Shown: in pieces, positions 19,596-26,769 of the stretch
How positions within the stretch are numbered: position 1 is the first letter of the stretch
Layout: each line of letters starts with the position of its first letter
Assembly: GCF_012911925.1 (NCBI RefSeq)
Contig: NZ_JAAXKY010000040.1
Location: forward strand, 1-47,523
From: Pseudonocardia xinjiangensis
GTDB lineage: Bacteria > Actinomycetota > Actinomycetes > Mycobacteriales > Pseudonocardiaceae
DNA: 47,523 bases
Reading direction: 5' to 3'
The notes under the pieces: generated by a model
Told to the model about the DNA's origin: nothing
What the model saw: only the letters and a program-made list of their open reading frames with translations
Database searches by the model: none
Program-made: the position numbers and the translations under genes

Positions 19596-19898
19596 ATGTT
19601 CGTCGGAGCGCTGGAACTGGACGTCCTCCTGGGGGACGTCCATTCCCTCAAGGAGAAGCGGTCGGTGGTCCGGCCTGTCCTGGCTGAGCTGCGTCGCAAG
19701 TTCGAGGTGGCTGTCGCCGAGGCGGGCCACCTCGACCTGCATCGCCGTGCACTGCTCGGCGTCAGCTGTGTGGCGGCCGACCACGGGCATGTCACCGAGG
19801 TGCTCGACCGGTGCGAGCGGCTCGTGGCCGCCCGCCCCGAGCTCGAGCTGCTGTCGGCCCGGCAGCGCATGCTGGGCCCCGACGACGACGAGTCGTAA
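19596..19898 (+). CDS. ylxP: YlxP-like DUF503 protein
   Basis: About 100 residues. MFVGALELDVLLGDVHSLKEKRSVVRPVLAELRRKFEVAVAE and DLHRRALLGVSCVAAD are typical of the DUF503 family that lies between infB and rbfA in Gram-positive bacteria. Function is not established. The internal ATG at 19596, with GGAG about 6 bases upstream, matches the family start; the ATG at 19578 has no ribosome site and adds 6 non-conserved residues. Confidence 0.9.
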   Translation: MFVGALELDVLLGDVHSLKEKRSVVRPVLAELRRKFEVAVAEAGHLDLHRRALLGVSCVAADHGHVTEVLDRCERLVAARPELELLSARQRMLGPDDDES

Positions 19899-19916
19899 GA
19901 CCTAGAGGAGCACGTG

Positions 19917-20366
19917 ATGGTGGACCAGGCCCGCGCCCGCCGGCTGGCCAAGCGGATCTCGCAGATCGTGGCTGCCGCCCTGGAACACGAGGTCAAGGAC
20001 CCGCGCCTGAAGATGGTGACGATCACCGACACGCGCGTCACCGGTGACCTCCGGGAGGCCACGCTCTACTACACGGTGCTGGGTGAGACGGTCGACGCCG
20101 ATCCCGACACCGCAGGTGCTGCCGCCGCCCTGGCGAGCGCCACCGGCGTCCTGCGCTCCCTGGTGGGGGCGGGCACCGGTATCCGCCACACGCCGTCGCT
20201 CGCGTTCGTGCCCGACCAGGTGCCCGACGAGGCTCGCCGTATGGAGGAGCTACTGGCTCGCACGCGGGAGTCCGATGCCGAGGTGGCCCGGCTCGCGGCA
20301 GGGGCCCGTCCGGCAGGTGATCCCGACCCCTACCGCACCCCGCGCGAGCGAGCCGAGGAGGAGTGA
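19917..20366 (+). CDS. rbfA: Ribosome-binding factor A
   Basis: 149 residues. Cold-shock 30S assembly factor with a KH-like fold. Seen: [49 protein letters not shown] and the C-terminal core [24 protein letters not shown]. The ATG at 19917 is 6 bases from GAGGAG (19905-19910), better spaced than the adjacent GTG at 19914. The C-terminal 30 residues are a charged tail. The stop overlaps the next GTG (GTGA), so it is coupled to the DHH phosphoesterase gene. Confidence 0.95.
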   Translation: MVDQARARRLAKRISQIVAAALEHEVKDPRLKMVTITDTRVTGDLREATLYYTVLGETVDADPDTAGAAAALASATGVLRSLVGAGTGIRHTPSLAFVPDQVPDEARRMEELLARTRESDAEVARLAAGARPAGDPDPYRTPRERAEEE

Positions 20367-21400
20367 TCGCACGCGGTGCCCCCTGTGACGACGGGGCGGG
20401 GGTGGCCGGCTCCCTCGACGCGTGCGTCGCGGCTGCCGGCGCGGTGCTGACGGGGGCGCAGGACGTCACCCTGCTGGCCCACGTCAACCCGGACGCCGAC
20501 TCGCTCGGGAGCGCGCTGGCTCTGGGCATCGCGATGCGGCGCCGCGGCGCCGCGGTCCGGGTGTCGTTCGCGACGCCGGAGCAGGTGCCCGAGACGCTTC
20601 TCCCGCTGGACGTGCTGGGGCTGGTGGTCCTCCCGGACCAGGTGCCGATCGCCCCCCAGGTGCTGGTGGCCTGCGACGCCGCCGAGCCGTCCCGGCTCGG
20701 GAGCCTGGCGAACCGGTTGGACGCCGCCGGTTCGTCGGTCATGATCGACCACCACGCGTCCAACCCGGGGTTCGGCGACGTCCAGGTGCTGGACCCCCGG
20801 GCGGAGGCCACGGTCGTGCTGGCCCACCGCGTGTTGGTCGCGATGGGGGAGCCGCTCGACGCCGACATCGCCCGGTGCCTGTACGCGGGGCTGGTCACCG
20901 ACACCCGCGGGTTCCGCACGGCGGGTGCGGCGGCGCACCGCATGGCGGCCGACCTCCTGGCCGCCGGGGTGGATGCCGAGGCGGTGGTGGGGCCGCTCAT
21001 GGACACCCATCCCTACGGATGGCTGGACGCGTTGGGCAAGCTCCTGCAGAGCGCTGTGCTGGAGCCGGACGCGGCCGGTGGTCTGGGCCTGGTGCACGCG
21101 TGTGTGTCGTCGGCCGACACCACCCGCTTCCGCGTCGAGGAGATCGACAGCGTCGTGGACGTGCTCCGCACCACCGCCGAGGCCGAGGTCGCCGCGGTGC
21201 TGAAAGAGGTCGGCCCCGCGCGCTGGACCGCCTCGCTGCGGTCGAAGGGACGCGTCGACGTCGCCGCGGCGGCGGGGCTGCTCGGTGGAGGTGGCCACCG
21301 CGCGGCGGCGGGTTTCAGCCGGGACGGCTCGATGGGCGAGGTGCTCGCGGCTCTCCGGCACGCGCTGGAGACGTTCGACGCAGTGGAACGCCCGGCCTGA
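20363..21400 (+). CDS. nrnA: DHH/DHHA1 phosphoesterase, NrnA-like
   Basis: 345 residues. Motifs of the DHH superfamily: [12 protein letters not shown] (metal site I), [11 protein letters not shown] (II), MIDHHASN (III, the DHH motif), LVTDTRGFR (IV), and the DHHA1 substrate motif [10 protein letters not shown] near the C terminus. NrnA homologues degrade nanoRNA, 3'-phosphoadenosine phosphate and, in mycobacteria, linear pApA from c-di-AMP. The rbfA-nrnA pairing is standard for actinobacteria. GTG start overlapping the rbfA stop. Confidence 0.93.
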   Translation: MIARGAPCDDGAGVAGSLDACVAAAGAVLTGAQDVTLLAHVNPDADSLGSALALGIAMRRRGAAVRVSFATPEQVPETLLPLDVLGLVVLPDQVPIAPQVLVACDAAEPSRLGSLANRLDAAGSSVMIDHHASNPGFGDVQVLDPRAEATVVLAHRVLVAMGEPLDADIARCLYAGLVTDTRGFRTAGAAAHRMAADLLAAGVDAEAVVGPLMDTHPYGWLDALGKLLQSAVLEPDAAGGLGLVHACVSSADTTRFRVEEIDSVVDVLRTTAEAEVAAVLKEVGPARWTASLRSKGRVDVAAAAGLLGGGGHRAAAGFSRDGSMGEVLAALRHALETFDAVERPA

Positions 21401-21520
21401 CCGCCTGTCTCCGGACCAGAGGCTTTTCCTCAACTTGTATTCGCCGCATTTCGCCTGTTATCGGCGCGTGCATCGGATGTGGTGGCAAGTTTATTTGCGA
21501 AGGGGTTACCGGCCGCCGGA

Positions 21521-21526
21521 TAGTAT
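21521..21526 (+). promoter_or_regulatory. -10 box (TAGTAT) for the MFS gene
   Basis: TAGTAT is a strong TANNNT match 6 bases before the GTG at 21533, in an unusually AT-rich stretch (about 21420-21560). TTGCGA at 21495-21500 is a possible -35 but the 20-base spacer is long. GCAA/TTGC (21485-21498) form a small inverted repeat that could be an operator. Confidence 0.5.
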
Positions 21527-21532
21527 TGTTTC

Positions 21533-23146
21533 GTGCGGGCGAATTTCTTTATTCAGACCTTTTCGGCGTCGCGGGAGAAACAGTCGGAGTCCGCCGGGTC
21601 CACCACGATGCAGGGCCTCCCGGTCGGCACGCTGGTCGTCGCGTCCATCGCGGTGATGGTGGCCCAGATCAGCCTGGCCACCCCGGCGACGCTGAACGGG
21701 CTGTTCCAGCAGGACCTTCACCCCGTCGGATCGCAGCTGACCTGGATCTCGGATGCGTTCCTGCTCCCCGTCGCTGCGTTGGAACTGAGCTTCGGCGTCC
21801 TGGGCGACCTGTTCGGACGCAAGCTGCTGCTCGTCATCGGCGGCGTCCTGCTGACGGCCGGTGAGTTCGTCGCGTCGGCAGCACCCGTCGTGCAGGTGGT
21901 CTGGGTGGGACAGGCGCTGGCCGGCCTCGGTGCCGGAGCGGTGTTCCCGACGTCGCTGGCGATGCTGGTGGCGGGCACCCACACCACGAGGGACCGGTCG
22001 AGGAGCATCGCGCTGTGGGCGGGCTTCCTGTCCGCAGGGGGCGTCATCGCTCCGGTTCTGGGTGGCATCACCGGCAGCTACGGCTCGTGGCGGTGGTCGC
22101 TGATCGTCGTCGGCATCCTCGGCGTGGTGTCGATCGTGCTCGGTCTCGCATTCGCGACCGACTCCCGGGCACCCGAGGGGCGGTCGCTGGACTGGGGTGG
22201 CCAGGTGACGCTCGCGGTCGGCCTGATCGCGTTGCTCTACTCCGTCATCCAGGGCCCCACGGACGGCTGGACGGACACCGCGGTGATCGCCGGGTTCGTC
22301 GTGGCGGCCGTCTTCCTCGCGCTGTTCGTCGTGGCGGAATCCCGGGCCGCATCGCCGATGCTGCGACTGGATCTGTTCAGCAACCGGGCATTCGCGGTGG
22401 CCTCTGCCGTCGCCGTGATCGGCATGTTCAGCTTCCTCGGCACCGCCTACGCCACGAGCATCCGGCTGGGCCCCGTCCAGTTCCAGAGCCCGTTGCGGAC
22501 CGCGGTGCCGTTCCTGCTCCTGCAGGGGCCGGCGTTCGTGCTGATCCCGCTCACCTCGTGGCTGCTCCAACGCGTCAACCCGCGCTGGCTGCTCGGATCC
22601 GGCTTCCTGTTCATGGCCGCAGGCCAGTTCGCCGCGGCGACAGTGCCCATCGCCGACACCACACTCACCTCGCTGGTCGTCCCGATCGGGTTGGTGGGGA
22701 TCGGGTTCGCGCTGGCCGTCACGTCGATCACCGCCACGGCCGTCAACACCGTTCCGATCCACTACGCGGGCATGGCCAGTGCCGCCACGAGCCTGCTGCG
22801 CGACTTCGGCTTCACACTCGGCCCGGCGGTGATCGGCGCCGTCGCACTCGGCGAGGCGGGCGCACGGTTCACCTCGACCGTCGCCGGTGCCGGCCTTCCC
22901 GCGGGCGAGGTGGACGCCGCCCGCTCCGTGGCGGGGGAGGGCGGCCCGCTCGCCGTGAACGCGATCATGCCGGGCCAACCGGGTGCGGCCGCCCACCAGG
23001 TCGCCTACGACGCGCTGGGCCACGGCTTCGCGGTCGGCTTCGCCGTCTGTGGTGCCGCTGCCCTGTTCGCCGCGGTGCTGACGGTGGCCGCCATGCGCGG
23101 CGGCCGGTCGGACAACATCGTCCGGCGGGAAGCCCTCATCGAGTAG
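21533..23146 (+). CDS. MFS drug exporter, DHA2 (14-TM) type
   Basis: About 537 residues. The body has regularly spaced hydrophobic segments consistent with 14 transmembrane helices, with the MFS motif A-like FGVLGDLFGRKLLLVIG between TM2 and TM3, WVGQALAGLGAGAVFPTSLAML, and motif C-like WAGFLSAGGVIAPVLGGITGSYGSWRW. This layout is typical of proton-driven multidrug exporters of the EmrB/QacA group; the substrate is unknown. The GTG at 21533 fits the leaderless promoter; an alternative ATG at 21608 would remove a 25-residue soluble tail. The upstream region and first codons are AT-richer than neighbours, so recent acquisition is possible. It interrupts the usual nrnA-MATE gene order. Confidence 0.88.
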   Translation: MRANFFIQTFSASREKQSESAGSTTMQGLPVGTLVVASIAVMVAQISLATPATLNGLFQQDLHPVGSQLTWISDAFLLPVAALELSFGVLGDLFGRKLLLVIGGVLLTAGEFVASAAPVVQVVWVGQALAGLGAGAVFPTSLAMLVAGTHTTRDRSRSIALWAGFLSAGGVIAPVLGGITGSYGSWRWSLIVVGILGVVSIVLGLAFATDSRAPEGRSLDWGGQVTLAVGLIALLYSVIQGPTDGWTDTAVIAGFVVAAVFLALFVVAESRAASPMLRLDLFSNRAFAVASAVAVIGMFSFLGTAYATSIRLGPVQFQSPLRTAVPFLLLQGPAFVLIPLTSWLLQRVNPRWLLGSGFLFMAAGQFAAATVPIADTTLTSLVVPIGLVGIGFALAVTSITATAVNTVPIHYAGMASAATSLLRDFGFTLGPAVIGAVALGEAGARFTSTVAGAGLPAGEVDAARSVAGEGGPLAVNAIMPGQPGAAAHQVAYDALGHGFAVGFAVCGAAALFAAVLTVAAMRGGRSDNIVRREALIE

Positions 23147-23163
23147 ATCGAGTGCCCGAAGGG

Positions 23164-23176
23164 GCAGATGATCTGC
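23164..23176. promoter_or_regulatory. Small palindrome upstream of the subtilase gene
   Basis: GCAGAT-G-ATCTGC is a perfect interrupted palindrome in the 61-bp gap before the subtilase; a second short one, CGAT-C-ATCG, follows at about 23185-23193. They could be operator sites, or chance. Confidence 0.3.
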
Positions 23177-23207
23177 GGGTCGGTCGATCATCGGCCACCA
23201 TGGGTCG

Positions 23208-24416
23208 ATGACTCGACCTGACGGGGCATCCACGGCCTCCACCACGGGGCGCTTCCTGCTCGTGCTCAACGACGACGTCTTCGGGGACGACGAGGCCTCA
23301 CGTGCAGTGGTGCGCGACGTGAGCGGCACCGAGGACGTCGTCTCCACCCGTGACGGTGACATCGGGGTGCGTGACCTCGGGGGGACGGGCGCGCTGCTGT
23401 TCGCCGAGCTCGGGATCGCGGTCGTCACCGTGGCACCCGAGCGGGTGGGTGCGGCGGGGCTGTTCGAACCGGCCGACGACCGGTTGCTGGCCGTGGAGCC
23501 GGAGCGTGTGGTGCATGCCCTGCAGGACGTGGCTCCGATCGACTCCACGCAGGAGGAGGAGTTCACCGACACCGCGGAGTCGACCTGGGGCCTGCAGGCC
23601 ACGGGTGTGCTCGCGTCGGCGGAGTCCGGAGCCGGCATCACCATCGCGGTGCTCGACACCGGCTTCGACGTGACGCATCCCGACTTCGCCGGCCGCGACA
23701 TCACCGCGCGCTCGTTCGTCGACGGGGAGACGGCCCAGGACGTCCAGGGGCACGGCACGCACTGCGCGGGCACCATGGCAGGGCCGCTCGACCCACCGCA
23801 GGGCCCGCGCTACGGGGTGGCGTACGGGGCACGGCTGCTGGTGGGCAAGGTGCTGAACGACCAGGGGAGCGGTACCGACGCCGACATCCTCGCCGGGATG
23901 AGCTGGGCCATCAGCGCGGGCGCGCAGATCATCTCGATGTCCCTCGGCGCGGACCAGCGCCAGATCTCCACCGCCTACGAGACGGTGGGGCGCCGCGCCC
24001 TCGCGGCCGGCACGCTGATCGTGGCGGCGGCGGGCAACAACGCGCACCGCTCCCAGGGGGATCCCGGTTTCGTCGGGGTACCGGCGAACAGCCCGTCGAT
24101 CCTGGCGGTGGCGGCGGTGGACGCCGCACTGGCCGTGGCCGACTTCTCGGCCGCGGCAGGCGACGTCGACGGTGGCGAGATCGACATCGCGGCGCCGGGG
24201 GTGGCGGTCTACTCCAGCTGGCCGGTCCCGAGGCGGTACAACACGATCTCGGGCACCAGCATGGCCACCCCCCACGTCGCCGGGATCGCCGCGTTGTGGG
24301 CGCAGCGCAGCGGGGCGGACGGCCGGGAGCTGTGGGACGCGCTGGTCGGCGCGGCCCGGCCGCTCGGACTGCCCGCCCAGGACGTCGGCGCCGGGCTGGC
24401 GCAGGCCCCGTCGTGA
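23208..24416 (+). CDS. Subtilisin-family (S8) serine protease without signal peptide
   Basis: 402 residues. Catalytic triad in canonical motifs: Asp150 (AVLDTGFD), His182 (GHGTHCAGT), Ser351 (GTSMATPHVAG), with the oxyanion Asn in AAAGNN. There is no signal peptide: residues 1-14 are polar, so it is probably cytoplasmic or released by a non-classical route. Residues 15-130 form an N-terminal domain (RFLLVLNDDVFGDDEASRAVVRDV, IAVVTVAPERV) that may act as a built-in prodomain. The stop overlaps the GTG of a small I9-like gene by 4 bases, so the protease and that protein are made together. Confidence 0.9.
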   Translation: MTRPDGASTASTTGRFLLVLNDDVFGDDEASRAVVRDVSGTEDVVSTRDGDIGVRDLGGTGALLFAELGIAVVTVAPERVGAAGLFEPADDRLLAVEPERVVHALQDVAPIDSTQEEEFTDTAESTWGLQATGVLASAESGAGITIAVLDTGFDVTHPDFAGRDITARSFVDGETAQDVQGHGTHCAGTMAGPLDPPQGPRYGVAYGARLLVGKVLNDQGSGTDADILAGMSWAISAGAQIISMSLGADQRQISTAYETVGRRALAAGTLIVAAAGNNAHRSQGDPGFVGVPANSPSILAVAAVDAALAVADFSAAAGDVDGGEIDIAAPGVAVYSSWPVPRRYNTISGTSMATPHVAGIAALWAQRSGADGRELWDALVGAARPLGLPAQDVGAGLAQAPS

Positions 24417-24664
24417 CCACGCCAGCAGGCCCCGAGCAGACGCCGGTCACGGTCACCGCCGACGACGCCCACCTCGACGAGCTCGACCGCCTGGCCGACC
24501 GGCTGCGCGCGGCCGGGATGGAGGTCGAGCAGGTGCTGGAGCCGGTCGGCGTGATCACCGGCTCGGCCCCGCCCGGCTGGGAGTCCCTCGCCGACCTCGA
24601 CGGCGTGGCGGCGGTGGAGCCGGGGCGCACCGTGCGGCTCCCCCCGCCCGATGCGCCCCAGTAG
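24413..24664 (+). CDS. Small stand-alone I9-like (subtilisin propeptide-like) protein
   Basis: 83 residues starting GTG, overlapping the protease stop (GTGA). The pattern VTVTADDAHLDELDRLADRLRAAG, VEQVLEPVGVITGSAP, LADLDGVAAVEPGRTVRLPPPD looks like the beta-alpha-beta-beta-alpha-beta fold of peptidase inhibitor I9 / subtilisin propeptides: a first strand, a long helix, a G-V-I-x-G hairpin, a GVxxVE strand and a C-terminal tail that would enter the active site. No catalytic motif was seen. Small proteins of this kind next to S8 peptidases are sometimes mislabelled 'ketohydroxyglutarate aldolase' in databases (recalled, not checked). Proposed role: inhibitor or folding chaperone in trans for the upstream subtilase. 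Fold assignment is by eye. Confidence 0.62.
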   Translation: MTTPAGPEQTPVTVTADDAHLDELDRLADRLRAAGMEVEQVLEPVGVITGSAPPGWESLADLDGVAAVEPGRTVRLPPPDAPQ

Positions 24665-24704
24665 GCGGCGCATCGCCGGTTGATCCGCCCCCCTGCCGTC
24701 CCGG

Positions 24705-24710
24705 CTACGG
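24705..24710 (+). promoter_or_regulatory. -10 box (TACGGT) upstream of the methyltransferase gene
   Basis: TACGGT fits TANNNT about 31 bases before ATG 24742, giving a short leader that contains AAGGAG (24727-24732). TTGATC at 24679-24684 could be a -35 but with a 20-base spacer. Confidence 0.4.
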
Positions 24711-24741
24711 TGGGCGCGATCGAACGAAGGAGCCCAGCCCG

Positions 24742-25389
24742 ATGACGTCCGACACCGGACCCGCCCGTACCGAGCCCCCCGCGAGGTCGGCCCGCCGTGC
24801 CTTCCTCGCGGCCGCCCTGCGCAGGCCGGCGACGATGGGCGCGATCGCGCCCAGCTCGCCGCGGCTCGGGGCGGTGCTGGCGTCGGTCGTGCCGGGCGCG
24901 GGTTCCCCGGTGGTGGTGGAGCTCGGGCCGGGCACCGGTGCGGTGAGTGCCGTGATCGCGGAGAAGCTGCCGCCCGGTGCCCGGCACCTCGCCGTCGAGC
25001 TGGACCCCGACATGGTCGCGTTCCTGCGGCGCACCCGGCCGGGGCTCGAGGTGGTGCCGGGCAACGCGGCGAACCTCGGAGCCCTGCTCGGCGAGCGGGG
25101 GATCACCTCCGTCGACGCCGTGATCTGCGGCCTGCCGTGGGCCTTGTTCGACGACTCCACGCAGACCGCGCTGCTGGGCGAGATCAGCAGTGCGATCGGC
25201 TCGACGGGCGCCTTCACCACGTTCGCGTACCTGCACGGGATGACGCTCGGTGCGGCGCGGCGCTTCCGGCGCACGCTGCGGGAGACGTTCGACGAGGTGC
25301 TGGTCACCGCCACGGTATGGCGCAACGTGCCGCCGGCGTTCGTCTACGTGTGCCGACGTCCGCGCGGGGAGCCCTCCATCGGTGGCTGA
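24742..25389 (+). CDS. PmtA-like SAM-dependent methyltransferase (phospholipid N-methyltransferase family)
   Basis: About 215 residues. The N-terminal LRRPATMGAIAPSSPRLGAVLASVV resembles the start of PmtA phosphatidylethanolamine N-methyltransferases (K/R-P-x-x-x-GSI-x-PSS-x-x-L). Motif I is VVVELGPGTGAVS, followed by acidic ribose-binding VELDPDMVAFL and motif GNAANLGALL, then DAVICGLPWALFD. ATG with AAGGAG 9 bases upstream. Related proteins also include KsgA-like enzymes, so phospholipid methylation is likely but not proven. It has its own promoter downstream of the subtilase/I9-like pair and lies 21 bases before the MATE gene. Confidence 0.8.
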   Translation: MTSDTGPARTEPPARSARRAFLAAALRRPATMGAIAPSSPRLGAVLASVVPGAGSPVVVELGPGTGAVSAVIAEKLPPGARHLAVELDPDMVAFLRRTRPGLEVVPGNAANLGALLGERGITSVDAVICGLPWALFDDSTQTALLGEISSAIGSTGAFTTFAYLHGMTLGAARRFRRTLRETFDEVLVTATVWRNVPPAFVYVCRRPRGEPSIGG

Positions 25390-25410
25390 ACCCTCGATGA
25401 GCCCGCTTCG

Positions 25411-26760
25411 ATGACCTTGACCAGCGACCGCCTCCCCGCCCGGGAGGTGCTGCGGCTGGCGGCTCCCGCGCTGCCGGTGCTGGCGGCCGAGCCGCTGTAC
25501 CTGCTCGTCGACACCGCGGTCGTCGGCAGGCTCGGCGCGGTGCCGCTCGCCGGCCTCGCCGTCGCCGCCGTCCTGTTCGCCCAGGTCACCAGCCAGCTGA
25601 ACTTCCTGTCCTACGGCACCACGGCCCGCGCGGCGCGGCTGTACGGGGCGGGCAGGCGCGGCGACGCCGTCGGCGAGGGGGTGCAGGCCACCTGGCTCGC
25701 GCTCGCGGTCGGGCTGGTGGTGATCGTGGTCGGCCAGCTCGTCGCCCGTCCGGTGGCCACGGCGCTCGGTGACGGCGGGGCCATCGCCGATGCCGCCGTG
25801 TCCTGGTTGCGGGTCGCGCTGTTCGGGGCCCCGCTGGTGCTGGTGACGCTGGCCGGCAACGGCTGGATGCGCGGGGTCCAGGACACCGCGAGGCCGTTGC
25901 GCTACGTACTCGCCGGCAACGGGCTGTCCGCGGTGAGCTGCTTCGTGCTGGTGCACGGCGTGGGCGGGTGGGCAGGCCTGGGGCTGGTCGGCTCCGCGAT
26001 CGCCAACGTCGCGGGTCAGACGGTCGGCGCCGGCCTGTTCCTCGGGGCACTCGTCCGGGCCGCGCGGGCCGAGGGGGTGCCGCTGCGGCTCCGGCCTGCC
26101 GTGCTGAGGATGCAGCTCGCGCTCGGGCGGGACCTCATCGCCCGCAGCCTCGCCTTCCAGGCGTGCTTCCTGTCCGCCGCGGCGGTCGCCACCCGGTTCG
26201 GTGCGGCGAGCGCCGCTGCCCACCAGATCGTGCTGCAGCTGTGGTTCTTCCAGGCACTGGTGCTCGACGCGGTGGCGATCGCGGCGCAGTCGCTCGTGGG
26301 CGCGGCGCTGGGGTCGCCCGAGCGGGGAGCCGAGCGGGCGAAGGCACTCGCCCGGCAGGTCACCCGCTACGGGCTCGTGCTCGGCGTCGGGTTCGGGGCG
26401 CTGTTCGCCGCGCTCTCCGGGGTGCTGCCACCGGTGTTCACGCCGGACCCCGCGGTGCTCGCGGTGGTGCCCGTCGCCTGGTGGTTCTTCGCGGCCATGC
26501 AGCCCGTGGCCGGGGTGGTGTTCGCCCTGGACGGCGTGCTGCTCGGCGCCGGGGACGCCGCCTACCTGCGCACCACCACGCTGGCCGCCGCGGTGCTCGG
26601 GTTCCTCCCGCTGATCTGGGCCTCGCTGGCGTTCGGCTGGGGCCTGGCCGGCATCTGGGCCGGGCTGACCCTGTTCATGCTGTTCCGCCTGCTGGCGGTG
26701 GGGCTGCGGGCCCGCTCGGACCGGTGGGTGGTGACCGGCGCCGTCCGCCCGGCGGGATGA
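25411..26760 (+). CDS. MATE family efflux transporter (DinF-like)
   Basis: 449 residues, 12 predicted transmembrane segments. N-terminal LAAPALPVLAAEPLYLLVDTAVVGRLGAVPLAGLAVAA is characteristic of the DinF branch of MATE exporters, with the internal duplication seen as a second LAFQACFLSAAAVATRFGAASAAAHQIVLQLW block. It would export cationic compounds using a proton or sodium gradient. In mycobacteria dinF directly follows nrnA; here about 4 kb of accessory genes separate them. ATG at 25411, with weak ribosome site. Converges on the ABC-F gene with 9 bases between stops. Confidence 0.92.
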   Translation: MTLTSDRLPAREVLRLAAPALPVLAAEPLYLLVDTAVVGRLGAVPLAGLAVAAVLFAQVTSQLNFLSYGTTARAARLYGAGRRGDAVGEGVQATWLALAVGLVVIVVGQLVARPVATALGDGGAIADAAVSWLRVALFGAPLVLVTLAGNGWMRGVQDTARPLRYVLAGNGLSAVSCFVLVHGVGGWAGLGLVGSAIANVAGQTVGAGLFLGALVRAARAEGVPLRLRPAVLRMQLALGRDLIARSLAFQACFLSAAAVATRFGAASAAAHQIVLQLWFFQALVLDAVAIAAQSLVGAALGSPERGAERAKALARQVTRYGLVLGVGFGALFAALSGVLPPVFTPDPAVLAVVPVAWWFFAAMQPVAGVVFALDGVLLGAGDAAYLRTTTLAAAVLGFLPLIWASLAFGWGLAGIWAGLTLFMLFRLLAVGLRARSDRWVVTGAVRPAG

Positions 26761-26769
26761 CGGTCGCGC

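Noticed and set aside
21403..21427. Intrinsic terminator after nrnA (GCCT...AGGC followed by TTTT)
   Set aside because: The stem is only 4 bp with a 13-base loop; too weak to call.
21506..23776. Minus-strand open frame of 756 codons over the MFS gene
   Set aside because: The antisense product is Arg/His/Asp-rich without domains; the plus strand encodes a clear 14-TM transporter.
24172..24741. Extended N terminus for the methyltransferase from the long open frame
   Set aside because: It overlaps the subtilase and I9-like genes out of frame; ATG 24742 has a good ribosome site and the family start.
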